DNA of 64,000 bases from Streptomyces gardneri (lineage in GTDB: Bacteria > Actinomycetota > Actinomycetes > Streptomycetales > Streptomycetaceae): the NCBI RefSeq assembly GCF_006539185.1, contig NZ_BJMN01000036.1:1-64000 (forward strand), read 5' to 3'. Position numbers and translations under genes: made by a program. This document shows positions 42,498 through 51,702 of the stretch, one piece after another (position 1 is the stretch's first letter; each line of letters begins with the position of its first letter). Below the pieces are notes generated by a model that worked only from the letters and a program-made list of their open reading frames with translations, was not told the origin of the DNA and searched no databases.

Positions 42498-43783
42498 TTG
42501 GCGATCGGCTCCAGGACCTCGCGCCCGCCCAGGTAGGGCCGCAGGATCTCGGGCACGCGCACCGAGCCGTCGGCCAGCTGGTGGTTCTCCAGGATCGCCA
42601 CGATCGTGCGCGGTACGGCGCACAGCGTTCCGTTCAGGGTGGCCAGCGGCTGCACGGTCTTCTTGCCGCCCTGCTCGTCGCGCATGCGGACGGAGAGGCG
42701 GCGGGCCTGGAAGCTGTCGCAGTTCGAGGCGGAGGTGAGCTCGCGGTACTTGCCCTGGGTCGGGATCCACGCCTCGCAGTCGAACTTGCGGGAGGCGGAG
42801 GAGCCGAGGTCACCGGTGGCGACGTCGATGACCTGGAACGGCAGCTCCAGAGCGGTCAGCCACTGCTTCTCCCAGTCCAGGAGCCGCTTGTGCTCGTTCT
42901 CCGCGTCCTCGGGCGCGACGTACGAGAACATCTCGACCTTGTCGAACTGGTGGACGCGGAAGATGCCGCGGGTGTCCTTGCCGTACGTGCCGGCCTCGCG
43001 GCGGAAGCAGGGCGAGAAGCCCGCGTACCGCAGGGGCAGCTTGTCGGCGTCGATGATCTCGTCCATGTGGTACGCGGCGAGGGGGACCTCGGAGGTGCCG
43101 ACGAGGTAGAGGTCGTCGTTCTCCAGGTGGTACACGTTCTCCGCGGCCTGGCCGAGGAAGCCGGTGCCCTCCATGGCGCGCGGGCGGACCAGCGCCGGGG
43201 TCAGCATCGGGATGAAGCCGGCCTCGGTGGCCTGCGCGATCGCCGCGTTGACCAGGGCGAGCTCCAGGAGGGCGCCCACGCCGGTCAGGTAGTAGAAGCG
43301 CGAGCCGGAGACCTTGGCGCCCCGCTCGACGTCGATGGCGCCGAGCGCCTCGCCCAGCTCCAGGTGGTCCTTGGGCTCGAAGCCCTCGGCCGCGAAGTCG
43401 CGGATGGTGCCGTGCGTCTCCAGGACGACGAAGTCCTCCTCGCCGCCGACCGGGACGTCCGTGTGGACGATGTTCCCGAGCTGGAGCAGGAGCCGCTTGG
43501 CCGTCTCGTCGGCGTCGTTCTGTTCGGCCTCGGCGGCCTTGACGTCGGTCTTGAGCTGCTCCGCCTTCTGCAGGAGCTCGGCACGCTCCTCGGGCGTGGC
43601 CCTGGGGATCAGCTTTCCGAGCGCCTTCTGCTCGGATCGGAGCTCGTCGAAGCGGACGCCGGACGACCTGCGCCGCTCATCGGCGGAGAGCAGGGCGTCG
43701 ACGAGCGCGACGTCCTCTCCACGGGCGCGCTGGGAGGCGCGAACACGGTCGGGGTCCTCACGGAGCAGGCGAAGGTCAATCAC
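42494..43783 (-). CDS. serS: Seryl-tRNA synthetase
   Basis: The 429-residue class II synthetase has an N-terminal coiled coil (about 28-100) and a catalytic core with GTSEVPLAAY, motif 2 FRREAGTYGKDTRGIFRVHQF and motif 3 near the C-terminus. It charges tRNA-Ser with serine; a tRNA-Ser gene lies 1 kb away. It is expressed from the DnaA-box-bearing region upstream. It is coupled to the HAD gene downstream. Confidence 0.97.
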   Translation of the reverse strand: MIDLRLLREDPDRVRASQRARGEDVALVDALLSADERRRSSGVRFDELRSEQKALGKLIPRATPEERAELLQKAEQLKTDVKAAEAEQNDADETAKRLLLQLGNIVHTDVPVGGEEDFVVLETHGTIRDFAAEGFEPKDHLELGEALGAIDVERGAKVSGSRFYYLTGVGALLELALVNAAIAQATEAGFIPMLTPALVRPRAMEGTGFLGQAAENVYHLENDDLYLVGTSEVPLAAYHMDEIIDADKLPLRYAGFSPCFRREAGTYGKDTRGIFRVHQFDKVEMFSYVAPEDAENEHKRLLDWEKQWLTALELPFQVIDVATGDLGSSASRKFDCEAWIPTQGKYRELTSASNCDSFQARRLSVRMRDEQGGKKTVQPLATLNGTLCAVPRTIVAILENHQLADGSVRVPEILRPYLGGREVLEPIAK

Positions 43784-43894
43784 CCCACCAGGCTACCGGT
43801 GCCCGCTTGCGCGCCCCCACCGGATAAGGTCGCGCGTGTTGTTTTGCCCGAATTGCCGCTCCGGGAAAAGTGGACCGAGGGCCGCCGCATTCAC

Positions 43895-44231
43895 TTATCC
43901 ACAGGCTGTGCGGAAGTTCTGTGGACTACGGGGGCGGTTACGGGGATTCCTCGCCACAGACCTGGCAATTCCGTGATCAAACGTCATTTGCCCACTCATT
44001 CGGGTGGGAATAGCTCGCCCCAAAGAGTTGATCCCGGGAAACACGGTGACGGACGCGCCATCGGCGCACTGTGGACGACCGGGGCGCGGTCAGGGAGTGG
44101 CCGGGGTGATTTGTCGACCATGTCGGAATGCGATGTCGACTTGTCCCCAGGCCGAGCGGAGCCCTGTGGATAACCTCTGTGGGTAACTGAAAAGTATGCA
44201 GGTAGGACTAGTTGTTCGTACCTGTGGACGA
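43895..44231. promoter_or_regulatory. DnaA-box cluster between serS and pheA
   Basis: The 485-bp intergenic gap (43784-44268) carries no gene. It has seven DnaA-type boxes: TTATCCACA at 43895, TGTGGACTA 43920, TGTGGACGA 44069, TTGTCCCCA 44141, TGTGGATAA 44165, TGTGGGTAA 44178 and TGTGGACGA 44223. Two are perfect and five have one mismatch, in both orientations. AT-rich patches lie between. No oriC gene (dnaA, dnaN) is next to it. A DnaA-titrating cluster of this kind is known near oriC in S. coelicolor; identity with it was not checked. Confidence 0.85.
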
Positions 44232-44268
44232 CCGCTCCCGGCGGCGGGAGCGATCGGTCACCATCGGG

Positions 44269-45204
44269 TCAGGCCCGACCGTCCTGGGCCCTCGCCAGCC
44301 AGTCGGAGGCCTCCATGAACTCCACGTCCGAAGTGCCGCGCCGCAGCGCCGACACGTCCTCGACCGCGACGCCCGCCCGCGGGTACGAGCCGAGGAAGCG
44401 CACCTGGGGGCAGATCCGCTTGAGCCCCATCAGCGCCTCGCCCACCCGGCGGTCCGAGATATGGCCCTCGGCGTCCACGGCGAAGCAGTAGTTCCCGATC
44501 CCCGCCCCCGTGGGCCGGGACTGGATCAGCATCAGGTTCACCCCGCGCACCGCGAATTCCTGGAGCAGTTCGAGGAGGGCACCCGGATGATCGGCACCCA
44601 GCCAGAGCACCACCGAGGTCTTGTCCGCACCGGTCGGAGCCGCCGGACGGGCCGGCCGGCCCACGAGCACGAACCGGGTCTCGGCGTTCTCCGCGTCGTG
44701 GATCTCGGTGACCAGCGGCTCGAGCCCGTACGTCGCCGCGGCGAACTCGCCCGCGAAGGCGGCGTCGAACCGGCCCTCCTGGACCAGCCGGGCCCCGTCC
44801 GCGTTCGAGGCGGCCGACTCCCACAGGGCGTCCGGGAGGTGCCCCCGCAGCCAGTTCCTGACCTGCGGCTGGGCCACGGGATGGCCCGTGACCGTCTTGA
44901 TCTCCGAGAGCTTGGTCCCGGGCCGCACGAGCAGCGCGAAGGCGATCGGCAGCAGCACCTCGCGGTAGATCGTCAGCGGTTCGCCGGAGGCCAGCTCGTC
45001 CAGCGTCGCGGTCACCCCGCCCTCGACCGAGTTCTCGATCGGTACGAGCGCGGCGGCTGCCTCCCCGTTCCGTACGGCGTCGAGCGCGGCCGGGACCGAG
45101 ACCATCGGGACGAGCTCCCGGGTCGCGGCCTCGGGCAGCGTACGCAGCGCGGCCTCCGTGAAGGTGCCTTCGGGGCCGAGATACGTGAACCGGGTGGCGG
45201 ACAT
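44269..45204 (-). CDS. pheA: Prephenate dehydratase
   Basis: The 311-residue enzyme makes phenylpyruvate in phenylalanine synthesis. It shows YLGPEGTFTEAAL, the ENSVEGGV region, and the TRF motif in ENAETRFVLVG. A C-terminal ACT-type regulatory domain (about 205-285) should bind Phe for feedback inhibition. Monofunctional, as is usual for actinobacteria. The gene lies just downstream of the DnaA-box region. Confidence 0.95.
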   Translation of the reverse strand: MSATRFTYLGPEGTFTEAALRTLPEAATRELVPMVSVPAALDAVRNGEAAAALVPIENSVEGGVTATLDELASGEPLTIYREVLLPIAFALLVRPGTKLSEIKTVTGHPVAQPQVRNWLRGHLPDALWESAASNADGARLVQEGRFDAAFAGEFAAATYGLEPLVTEIHDAENAETRFVLVGRPARPAAPTGADKTSVVLWLGADHPGALLELLQEFAVRGVNLMLIQSRPTGAGIGNYCFAVDAEGHISDRRVGEALMGLKRICPQVRFLGSYPRAGVAVEDVSALRRGTSDVEFMEASDWLARAQDGRA

Positions 45205-45288
45205 ACCGTCACCCTAATGGTCGCCGGGCACGTGGGGCGCCTGCTCGAACGACAAGCTGAGCGACCTCCTGCGCTTCCTCCTGCGCGG

Positions 45289-46596
45289 TTACGCCTCCAG
45301 GAGCCGCTGGCCCACGTACTCGCCCTCGGCGGGGCCGCCCGGGACCGCGAAGAGGCCGCTCGACTCGTGCCGGATGAACGCGGACAGCGCGTCGCCCCGG
45401 TCCAGCTTGCGCTGCACCGGGACGAAGCCCCGGAGCGGATCGGCCTGCCAGCAGACGAAGAGGAGCCCCGCGTCCGGTGTCCCGTCCGGGCCGATCCCGT
45501 CGTGGAAGGAGAAGGGCCTGCGGAGCATCGCCGCCCCGCCGTTCTGTTTGGGGGCGGAGATCCGGGAGTGGGCGTTGTCCGGGATGACCGCCTTCCCGTC
45601 CGTGCCGAACTTGTTCAGGTCGAGTTCGGTGGTCTCGCTGCCGCCGCTGAGGGGCGCACCGTCGGACTTCCGGCGGCCGATCACCTTCTCCTGCCGGTCG
45701 AGCGGGAGCTTCTCCCAGTCGTCGAGCAGCATCCGGATCCGCCGCACCACCGCGTACGAACCGCCGGCCATCCACTCCTGGGCACCGGTGGCCCCGGCGG
45801 GGACGAAGATCCGCCGGTCGAAGTCGGGCTCCGTGGGCTTCGGGTTGCCCGTGCCGTCGACCTGACCCATGAGGTTGCGCGCGGTCATCGGCTTCGCGGT
45901 GGCACCGGCGGAGCGGTTGAAGCCGTTCATCTGCCAGCGCACCCGGGCCGCGTCGCCCGCGTCCTTCTGGACGGCCCGCAGCGCGTGGAAGGCGACGAGC
46001 GCGTCGTCGGCGCCGATCTGCACCCACAGGTCGCCCTCAGACCGCCGGGGGTCGAGGGCGTCGGAGGAGAAGGCGGGCAGCGGGTCGAGCTGACCGGGGC
46101 GGCGCGAGGCCAGTCCGGTGCGGTCGAAGAACGTACGGCCGAAGCCGAAGGTGATCGTCAGAGAGGAGGGGCCCGCGTCGAGCGCGATGCCCGTGTCCTC
46201 GGCCGGGGCCTTCCCCGCCATCAGGACCTTCGCCGTGGCCGACCAGCGGCGCAGCAGGGCCATGGCCTCCTTGCGTCCGGCGCCCGGTGCGAGGTCGAAG
46301 GCGATCAGATGGCCGCGGGACTGGAGGGGCTCGGTGATGCCGGCCTGATGTTTCCCGTGAAACATCACCTCGGTCGCGCCGACGGAGGTCAGGGCCTGCG
46401 GCCCGCCCGCACCGGAGGCGCCGGTGGTGTCGTCGCCCGACACCACCGAGGAGATCCCGACGCCGCCGGCCGCGCCGATGACGAGTCCGGTCGCACCCGC
46501 CGCACCGACGGTGCCGAGAAGGCGCCGTCGGGAGATGTCCACAGGGGTGCTCTCGCGGCCGCTGTCGCTGTTGCCGCTGTTGTCGCTCTCGGTCAC
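45289..46596 (-). CDS. Tat-exported Dyp-type haem peroxidase (EfeB-like)
   Basis: The 435-residue protein has a Tat signal (SRRRLLG near 22-28 and a hydrophobic region), a mature Dyp peroxidase domain with GQVDGTGNPKP (GxxDG motif), and a probable haem His in HSRISAPKQ. Proteins of this class take haem and may use H2O2 or release iron from haem. It starts with GTG, 5 bp after the CopCD stop, so it is an operon member. A degenerate parS lies in its coding sequence. Confidence 0.9.
   Translation of the reverse strand: MTESDNSGNSDSGRESTPVDISRRRLLGTVGAAGATGLVIGAAGGVGISSVVSGDDTTGASGAGGPQALTSVGATEVMFHGKHQAGITEPLQSRGHLIAFDLAPGAGRKEAMALLRRWSATAKVLMAGKAPAEDTGIALDAGPSSLTITFGFGRTFFDRTGLASRRPGQLDPLPAFSSDALDPRRSEGDLWVQIGADDALVAFHALRAVQKDAGDAARVRWQMNGFNRSAGATAKPMTARNLMGQVDGTGNPKPTEPDFDRRIFVPAGATGAQEWMAGGSYAVVRRIRMLLDDWEKLPLDRQEKVIGRRKSDGAPLSGGSETTELDLNKFGTDGKAVIPDNAHSRISAPKQNGGAAMLRRPFSFHDGIGPDGTPDAGLLFVCWQADPLRGFVPVQRKLDRGDALSAFIRHESSGLFAVPGGPAEGEYVGQRLLEA
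46350..46363. promoter_or_regulatory. Near-perfect parS site inside the Dyp peroxidase gene
   Basis: GTTTCCCGTGAAAC matches parS with one A-to-C change in the 14-bp core. It is within the peroxidase coding region, where it encodes part of MFHGKH. ParB affinity for this variant is uncertain. Confidence 0.65.
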
Positions 46597-46601
46597 GAGG
46601 G

Positions 46602-48602
46602 TCAGCCGATCTTCACGTTCTTGTCGATGGTGGTCTGGTCGATGTCGGAGGTGCGGACGGTCACCTGGATCGTCCACTCGCCGGGCATCGGGATCTGGAC
46701 GCCGCTCGCGCTCCAGTGTCCGGTCTGGATGCGGTCGGGGGCGACGGGCAGTGGGCCGACGTCCTTGGCCTTCAGGGTGAGGGCGACCTTGACCTCGGGG
46801 ACGTCCAGCGGCTTGCCGTTGGGGCGCTCGACGAAGAGGTGGAGCGCGTTGGCACCGGTGCGGCCGGGGTCGAGGCTGAGACGGACGACGCCCTTGCCGT
46901 CGACGCCGCCGGTGTCGAAGGGCAGCCGGATGTCGACGGGACGGTCGGGCACGGCGGCCGAGCCGGCGGCGGAGCCGGTCCGGCCGGCCTCCTCCTCGGT
47001 GCGGCCGGGCTCGGTGGAGGTGAGGACGGTGGTCACGGCGAGAAGGACGACGGCGACGGCGGCCTCGGTCAGCACCGAGCGGCGAAGACCGGCCCGCTCG
47101 GGGTCGGCGTCCCGCTCCCGCTTGCGGCGGGCGGTGGCGACGGCGGCGCGCTGCCGGGCGAGCTGAGCGGCCCGCTCGGGGTCGGGGTGCGACTCGGCGG
47201 CGGTCTCGGAGCCGGGCTCGGAAGCGGCGCCGACGAGGGCCATGCCCTCCTCCGACTGCTCCTCCGACTGCTCCTCGGACTCGGCCTCGGCCTCGGACTC
47301 GGCCCTCGTGTCGTCCGCTGTCCCGGCTTCCTCGGCCTCGTCCCCCGCCTCGGTGGGCGTCGGGTCGGCGAGGCGCTGGGTCCAGCGGCGCGAGACCCAG
47401 GCGATGCCGAGGAGCACGGCCAGCAGGCCGATCTTGACCAGCAGCAGCTGCCCGTAGCGGGTGTCGGTCAGCGCGGACCAGGAGCCGACCTGGCGCCAGG
47501 ACTGGTAGAGCCCGGTGGCCGCGAGGACGAGCACGGAGCCGAAGGCGACCTTCGAGAAGCGTTCCACCGCGGAGCGCTCGACGGAGGGGGCCCGGTAGAG
47601 GGCGACGAGCAGCACCGTGAGTCCGCCGAGCCAGGCGGCGACCGCCAGCAGGTGAAGGATGTCGACGGGCATGGCGATGCCGGGCTGGATGCCGGTCGAG
47701 GCGTGCTCGGCCAGCGCCCAGGTGCCGGCGATGCCGGCGGCGACGACGGTGCCGCCGAGGCCGAGTCCGAAGGCGAGGTCCTTGCGCTCCTTCGGGTCGG
47801 TGCGGCGGGCGTAGGAGCCGAAGAGGACCGCGACGAAGAGCGCCGCGGCGCCGAGCAGCAGCAGACGGGAGGTGAGCGCTGCCCCGGTCTTGGTCTCCAG
47901 GACGGACTTCAGGCCCGCCAGGTCGAAGGCGTCGGAGAGCTCGCCGGAGCCGGTGTACGGGTTGCGCAGGAGGAGCATCGCCAGCGTGGCGACCGTGAGG
48001 GTCAGCCAGGCCCGGACCACGGTCCGCTGGACCGGGCGGACGCCCGCCCCGCGGGGCCAGCAGGCCAGGACGAAGGCTCCGCCGCCCACGAGGACGGCGA
48101 AGGAGGCGTACGAGAGGTAGCGCGCGATGCCGTAGAGGCCACCGACGAGTCCGCCGCCGGCGTTCTGCTCGGGCAGGGCGACGGAGGTGGCGGAAGGGGC
48201 ACCGATGGAGAAGGTGAAGGCGCCGGCGATCGGATGGCTGTCGGCGGAGACGGTCTGCCAGGCCACGGTGTACGTACCGTCCGGCAGTCCGGCGCGGAGC
48301 CCGACTCCGTACCGGATGACGGAACCGCTGCACAGGTCGCGCATCTCGCCGGTGTCGGCCCGTCGTCCCGCCGGGTCGAGGACCCGGATCGAGTCGGCAC
48401 TCATGGCGACCTGCTCGGAGAAGGTCAGGTTGACCTCCTTGGGAGCGGTGGCGACCACCGCCCCGTCCCTCGGGTCGCTTCCGGTGAGCGCCGCGTGCGC
48501 GGAGGCGGGGGCGGCGCCGGCCAGCAGCGTGCCGAGCAGCGCGGCCGCGAGGATCAGCAGCCGGGCCACGGCGGTACCGAGGCGCGGGGCGGTGGTTGTC
48601 AT
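46602..48602 (-). CDS. CopC-CopD-YtkA-like copper protein
   Basis: The 666-residue protein starts with a signal peptide (1-36). It has a CopC-like beta domain whose ligand His follows the cleavage site (ASAHAALTGSDP). Eight membrane helices of CopD (about 150-420) come next, then an acidic/low-complexity region (about 425-490), another helix, and a C-terminal YtkA-like domain (about 580-666). CopC binds Cu(I)/(II) and CopD moves copper into the cytoplasm or to oxidase assembly. Upstream of the Dyp gene and downstream of PCuAC. Confidence 0.9.
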   Translation of the reverse strand: MTTTAPRLGTAVARLLILAAALLGTLLAGAAPASAHAALTGSDPRDGAVVATAPKEVNLTFSEQVAMSADSIRVLDPAGRRADTGEMRDLCSGSVIRYGVGLRAGLPDGTYTVAWQTVSADSHPIAGAFTFSIGAPSATSVALPEQNAGGGLVGGLYGIARYLSYASFAVLVGGGAFVLACWPRGAGVRPVQRTVVRAWLTLTVATLAMLLLRNPYTGSGELSDAFDLAGLKSVLETKTGAALTSRLLLLGAAALFVAVLFGSYARRTDPKERKDLAFGLGLGGTVVAAGIAGTWALAEHASTGIQPGIAMPVDILHLLAVAAWLGGLTVLLVALYRAPSVERSAVERFSKVAFGSVLVLAATGLYQSWRQVGSWSALTDTRYGQLLLVKIGLLAVLLGIAWVSRRWTQRLADPTPTEAGDEAEEAGTADDTRAESEAEAESEEQSEEQSEEGMALVGAASEPGSETAAESHPDPERAAQLARQRAAVATARRKRERDADPERAGLRRSVLTEAAVAVVLLAVTTVLTSTEPGRTEEEAGRTGSAAGSAAVPDRPVDIRLPFDTGGVDGKGVVRLSLDPGRTGANALHLFVERPNGKPLDVPEVKVALTLKAKDVGPLPVAPDRIQTGHWSASGVQIPMPGEWTIQVTVRTSDIDQTTIDKNVKIG

Positions 48603-48626
48603 CTCTGTGTCACTCCGTCAACGAGC

Positions 48627-49079
48627 TCAGTGCTGCTGCGGGTTGTGGTTGGCTGCCTCGACGGGAACGTCGACCTTGATGGGGTCGGACTTCTCGAAGT
48701 GGAGCTCGATGCTGACCTTGTCGCCCTGCTTGGGCTTCGTCTTCAGCTCCATGAACATGATGTGGTTGCCACCGCGTTCGAGCTTCAGCTCCCCGTTCGC
48801 GGGGATGTCGAAGGACTTCACCTCCACCATCTTCTGGTCCTTCGTCTCGTGGATCGTGACGTCGTCCGAGATGGGGCTGGTGACGGAGGTGAGCTTGTCC
48901 GCCGCTCCGCTGCCGTTGGTGATGGTGAGGAAGCCGCCGGCCATGTCCATCACCGGCTGCGGCATGAACGCACCGCTGACCTTCAGCTCGGGCTTGTCGC
49001 CGTCGGACGAGCACCCGGTCAGCGCGAGCGAGGCGGCGAGGGCGACGGCGGCGGTCAGGGCGGTGGTGCGGCGGTTCAC
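48627..49079 (-). CDS. PCu(A)C copper chaperone lipoprotein
   Basis: The 150-residue protein has a lipobox LTGC with Cys23 for membrane anchoring. The PCuAC domain contains a VMDMAGGFLTITN stretch and the NHIMFM (HxM) Cu(I) motif. It delivers copper to the CuA/CuB sites of cytochrome oxidase with Sco. GTG 49079 overlaps the Sco stop by 4 bp (GTGA). It is 25 bp upstream of the CopC-CopD gene. Confidence 0.9.
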   Translation of the reverse strand: MNRRTTALTAAVALAASLALTGCSSDGDKPELKVSGAFMPQPVMDMAGGFLTITNGSGAADKLTSVTSPISDDVTIHETKDQKMVEVKSFDIPANGELKLERGGNHIMFMELKTKPKQGDKVSIELHFEKSDPIKVDVPVEAANHNPQQH

Positions 49080-49795
49080 GGGTTCTCCCCCTTGATGAGC
49101 TTCGGCAGGTCCTTGGCGTACTCCTCGACGGTCGTGTCCTCGCCGTACAGGACGTAGCCCTGGTCGGTGGTGGGCGAGAAGGCGATCACCTGGGCGCCGT
49201 GCATGGAGATGACCTTGTCGCCCTCCTTCTTCGGAGGGTCGATGCCGATGCCGATCGAGCGGGCGCCCGCCTGGATGGCGGGGAAGTCGCCGGTGAGACC
49301 GGTGAAGGAGGGGTCGCCGGCGGCGGGCAGCCACTTGGCGAGCTCGGCCGAGGTGTCACGCTCGGGGTCGGTGGTGACGAAGACGACCTGGAGCTTGTCC
49401 TGGTCGGCCTTGGGGAGCTGCTTCTTGGCGATGGCGATGTTGCTCATCGTCATGGGGCAGACGTCGGGGCAGTGCGTGTAGCCGAAGTAGATGAGCGTCG
49501 GCTTGCCCTTGGTCCGCTCGCGCAGGTCGTACTTCTGGCCCTTGGTGTCGGTGAGGACGAGCGAGGGCTTGGTGAACGGCCGGTCGAGCACGGTGGCGGC
49601 CTTGGTGGAGTCCTGGACGCCGGAGACCTCGGCGACCGAGTCGGAGCCCGTGCCGGAGGCCTTGTCGTCGTTGCCGCCGAGGCCGACGGCCGCGGTGATG
49701 CCGAGCGCGGCGACGATCGCGACCGCGGCCACGATCAGCGGGGTGCGCCGTCCGGGGCGGGCCGTACCCGTCCCGGACGTCTTCTCTTCAGACAT
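49076..49795 (-). CDS. Sco1/SenC copper chaperone
   Basis: The 239-residue protein has one N-terminal membrane anchor (about 20-40), then a thioredoxin-like domain with the copper-binding CPDVC motif near residue 119 and a distal His in ISMHGAQ. It helps assemble the CuA site of oxidase subunit II. It is upstream of and coupled to the PCuAC gene. Confidence 0.93.
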   Translation of the reverse strand: MSEEKTSGTGTARPGRRTPLIVAAVAIVAALGITAAVGLGGNDDKASGTGSDSVAEVSGVQDSTKAATVLDRPFTKPSLVLTDTKGQKYDLRERTKGKPTLIYFGYTHCPDVCPMTMSNIAIAKKQLPKADQDKLQVVFVTTDPERDTSAELAKWLPAAGDPSFTGLTGDFPAIQAGARSIGIGIDPPKKEGDKVISMHGAQVIAFSPTTDQGYVLYGEDTTVEEYAKDLPKLIKGENP

Positions 49796-49831
49796 GGTGT
49801 TTCTTTCGGTTCTCGGGTGAGGGTGCGGCCG

Positions 49832-50614
49832 TCAGGCCGAGCGGCGGCGGCCGGCGAGGACGCCGAAGGCGACGCCGGCGATGCCGACGAGGATGCCGAT
49901 GACGCCGAGGATCCGGGCCGTGGTGTCGGATGAGGAAGCGGCGGCGGCCGTCTTCTCCTCGTGGTGGCCGGCCTTGTCGTCGTGCCCGGTCTTCGCGTCC
50001 CCGGAGGCCGAGGCCGAGGGGGCGGTGGTGGGAGCGTCGGTGGCGGCGGCGCCGTGGTGGTCACCGCTCGCGGCGGAGAGCTTCAGGACGGGAGCCGGGT
50101 TCTGCGGCTCGTCCGCGCCCTCCTTCGCCTCCTCGATCCAGCGCACGATCTCCTTGTTGTCGTACGTCTGGATGGCCTTGAGCACGAGCTGGTCCGTGTC
50201 CTCGGGCAGCTGGCCGAGGGAGAGCGGGAACTGCTGGAACTGACCGGGGCCGATCTTCGAGCCGTCGGCGGTCCACGTCACCTTGGAGACGGCCTCGTTG
50301 ATCTTCTTGCCGTGCAGCTCCAGCGGCTTGCTGAGCTTGCTCTTCGTCACCTCGGCCTTCCAGCCGGGGACGGGCTGCGGCATGACGGAGGCCAGCGGGT
50401 GGTCGAGCGGGAAGTTGACCTCCAGCTTCACGGTGGAGGCGTTGTCGCGCTCGTTCGGGACCTTGATGTTGACGGTGGCGTAGCCGCCCTTGGCGGCCTC
50501 GCCCTGCGGCTGCACGCTGACGTGCGCGAAGGCCGTGCCGGACAGCAGCACGACGGAGGAGAGGGCGATGCCACCGGCGAGGGCGACACGGGAGGCGGAA
50601 ACGGAAACGGTCAT
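49832..50614 (-). CDS. YcnI-like copper protein (DUF1775)
   Basis: The 260-residue protein has a signal peptide ending at AFAHVSVQP, where the new N-terminal His may bind copper (as in YcnI). The domain (about 30-175) is followed by a Ser/Ala/His-rich linker and one C-terminal helix with RRR anchor. It starts at ATG 50614. It is upstream of Sco by 36 bp. The role is copper acquisition or delivery. Confidence 0.9.
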   Translation of the reverse strand: MTVSVSASRVALAGGIALSSVVLLSGTAFAHVSVQPQGEAAKGGYATVNIKVPNERDNASTVKLEVNFPLDHPLASVMPQPVPGWKAEVTKSKLSKPLELHGKKINEAVSKVTWTADGSKIGPGQFQQFPLSLGQLPEDTDQLVLKAIQTYDNKEIVRWIEEAKEGADEPQNPAPVLKLSAASGDHHGAAATDAPTTAPSASASGDAKTGHDDKAGHHEEKTAAAASSSDTTARILGVIGILVGIAGVAFGVLAGRRRSA

Positions 50615-50727
50615 GGCAGAGGACACTCCGGCTCGGAGAAGGACGGCGGGACCCGGCGCGCCGAGGGGTCGTACCCCGGTCGAGGCGTGCGGGCGTACGC
50701 GGCGCCGCTCCTGGTGAGCGGTCCGCG

Positions 50728-51498
50728 TCAGGCTGCGAGGACGCAGTCGGCGGCCGGCGGGCCGCGTCTGATCACCGTGTTCTCGAGCGCCTCGAACACG
50801 GGCGGCGGCGAGGTGTCGAAGGCCGTACGGGCGGACAGCCACGATCCCGCGTGCGGGGTCGTGGACAGTCCGGCGAGCAGGCTCCGTACGAGACGGAGGG
50901 CGGCCCGCAAGGAGCGCACGAGGGCGCACTCGGCGAGCTCCGTCGCGCCCTGCTCGGAGAGCTCGACGAGCCGGACCAGGGCCCGGTCGCCGCGGCGCAG
51001 CAGCCAGCCCGCGGCGAGCGCCGCGAGCAGATGGCCGAGGAGCATGGGCAGTCCGGGCAGGAGCCCGTCGGCCGGGGCCGTCGTGTGTGCCAGGTGGCCG
51101 TGGGCGGTGGCCGGGGCGAGCCCGGCGTCGCCGACGATCCTGGCGGCGTCGGCCGGACTGATGGCCCCGGTGCCCGCCCCGCAGACCAGCTTGGCGGCCA
51201 TCCGCACGAGCACGTCGTCGGCCGTGGGGCTCAGCGCGAGAGGGCGCTGACCCAGGCTGAAGAGGGTGTGCAGGCCGAGCTGCCCGCCCGCGAGGGCGCC
51301 GACGACAAAGGCGAGGGAGCGGTCGCGTCCGGTGAAGAGGACGGTGATCCCGAAGATGCCGAGGAAGCCGGCGACGAGGGTCCACAGGGCGATCCCCGCA
51401 CAGGCGGCGAGGGCGTGTCCCAGCGCGGACAGCACGACGCAGACCGCGGTGAACACCGCGGCCCTCAGCAGCCGTGGAGCGAGCGCGGGGGCAGTCAT
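50728..51498 (-). CDS. Hypothetical membrane protein at the copper cluster
   Basis: No family was recognised. The 256 residues have about five helices (e.g. AAVFTAVCVVLSALGHALAA), a mid-region loop with HGHLAHTT and a soluble C-terminal tail. The gene is 113 bp upstream of ycnI, and shares its strand, so it may belong to the cluster. His-rich loop is compatible with metal binding. It diverges from the ATP-binding protein gene. Confidence 0.75.
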   Translation of the reverse strand: MTAPALAPRLLRAAVFTAVCVVLSALGHALAACAGIALWTLVAGFLGIFGITVLFTGRDRSLAFVVGALAGGQLGLHTLFSLGQRPLALSPTADDVLVRMAAKLVCGAGTGAISPADAARIVGDAGLAPATAHGHLAHTTAPADGLLPGLPMLLGHLLAALAAGWLLRRGDRALVRLVELSEQGATELAECALVRSLRAALRLVRSLLAGLSTTPHAGSWLSARTAFDTSPPPVFEALENTVIRRGPPAADCVLAA

Positions 51499-51702
51499 GG
51501 CGGGCCCATCATCGCACCAGGGGCACGCCCGCCATGAGGCAGGTCCGTAAGGTCGTTCTTGGGCGTCTTCGGGGTGACATACACCGGCGTCCCGGCGCGG
51601 TGCATCCGCCGAACGAGCGCTCTTGTCGCCTTCGGGGGCTTACGAAGGGTTCCGTCCGGCAATAGGTATCGGTATGTCGAGCCGCTGCCGGGAGGCTGGA
51701 GC

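Noticed and set aside
44212..47166. 984-codon plus-strand frame opposite pheA and the Dyp gene
   Set aside because: It runs through two real minus-strand genes and an unrelated gap; no domain can be seen.
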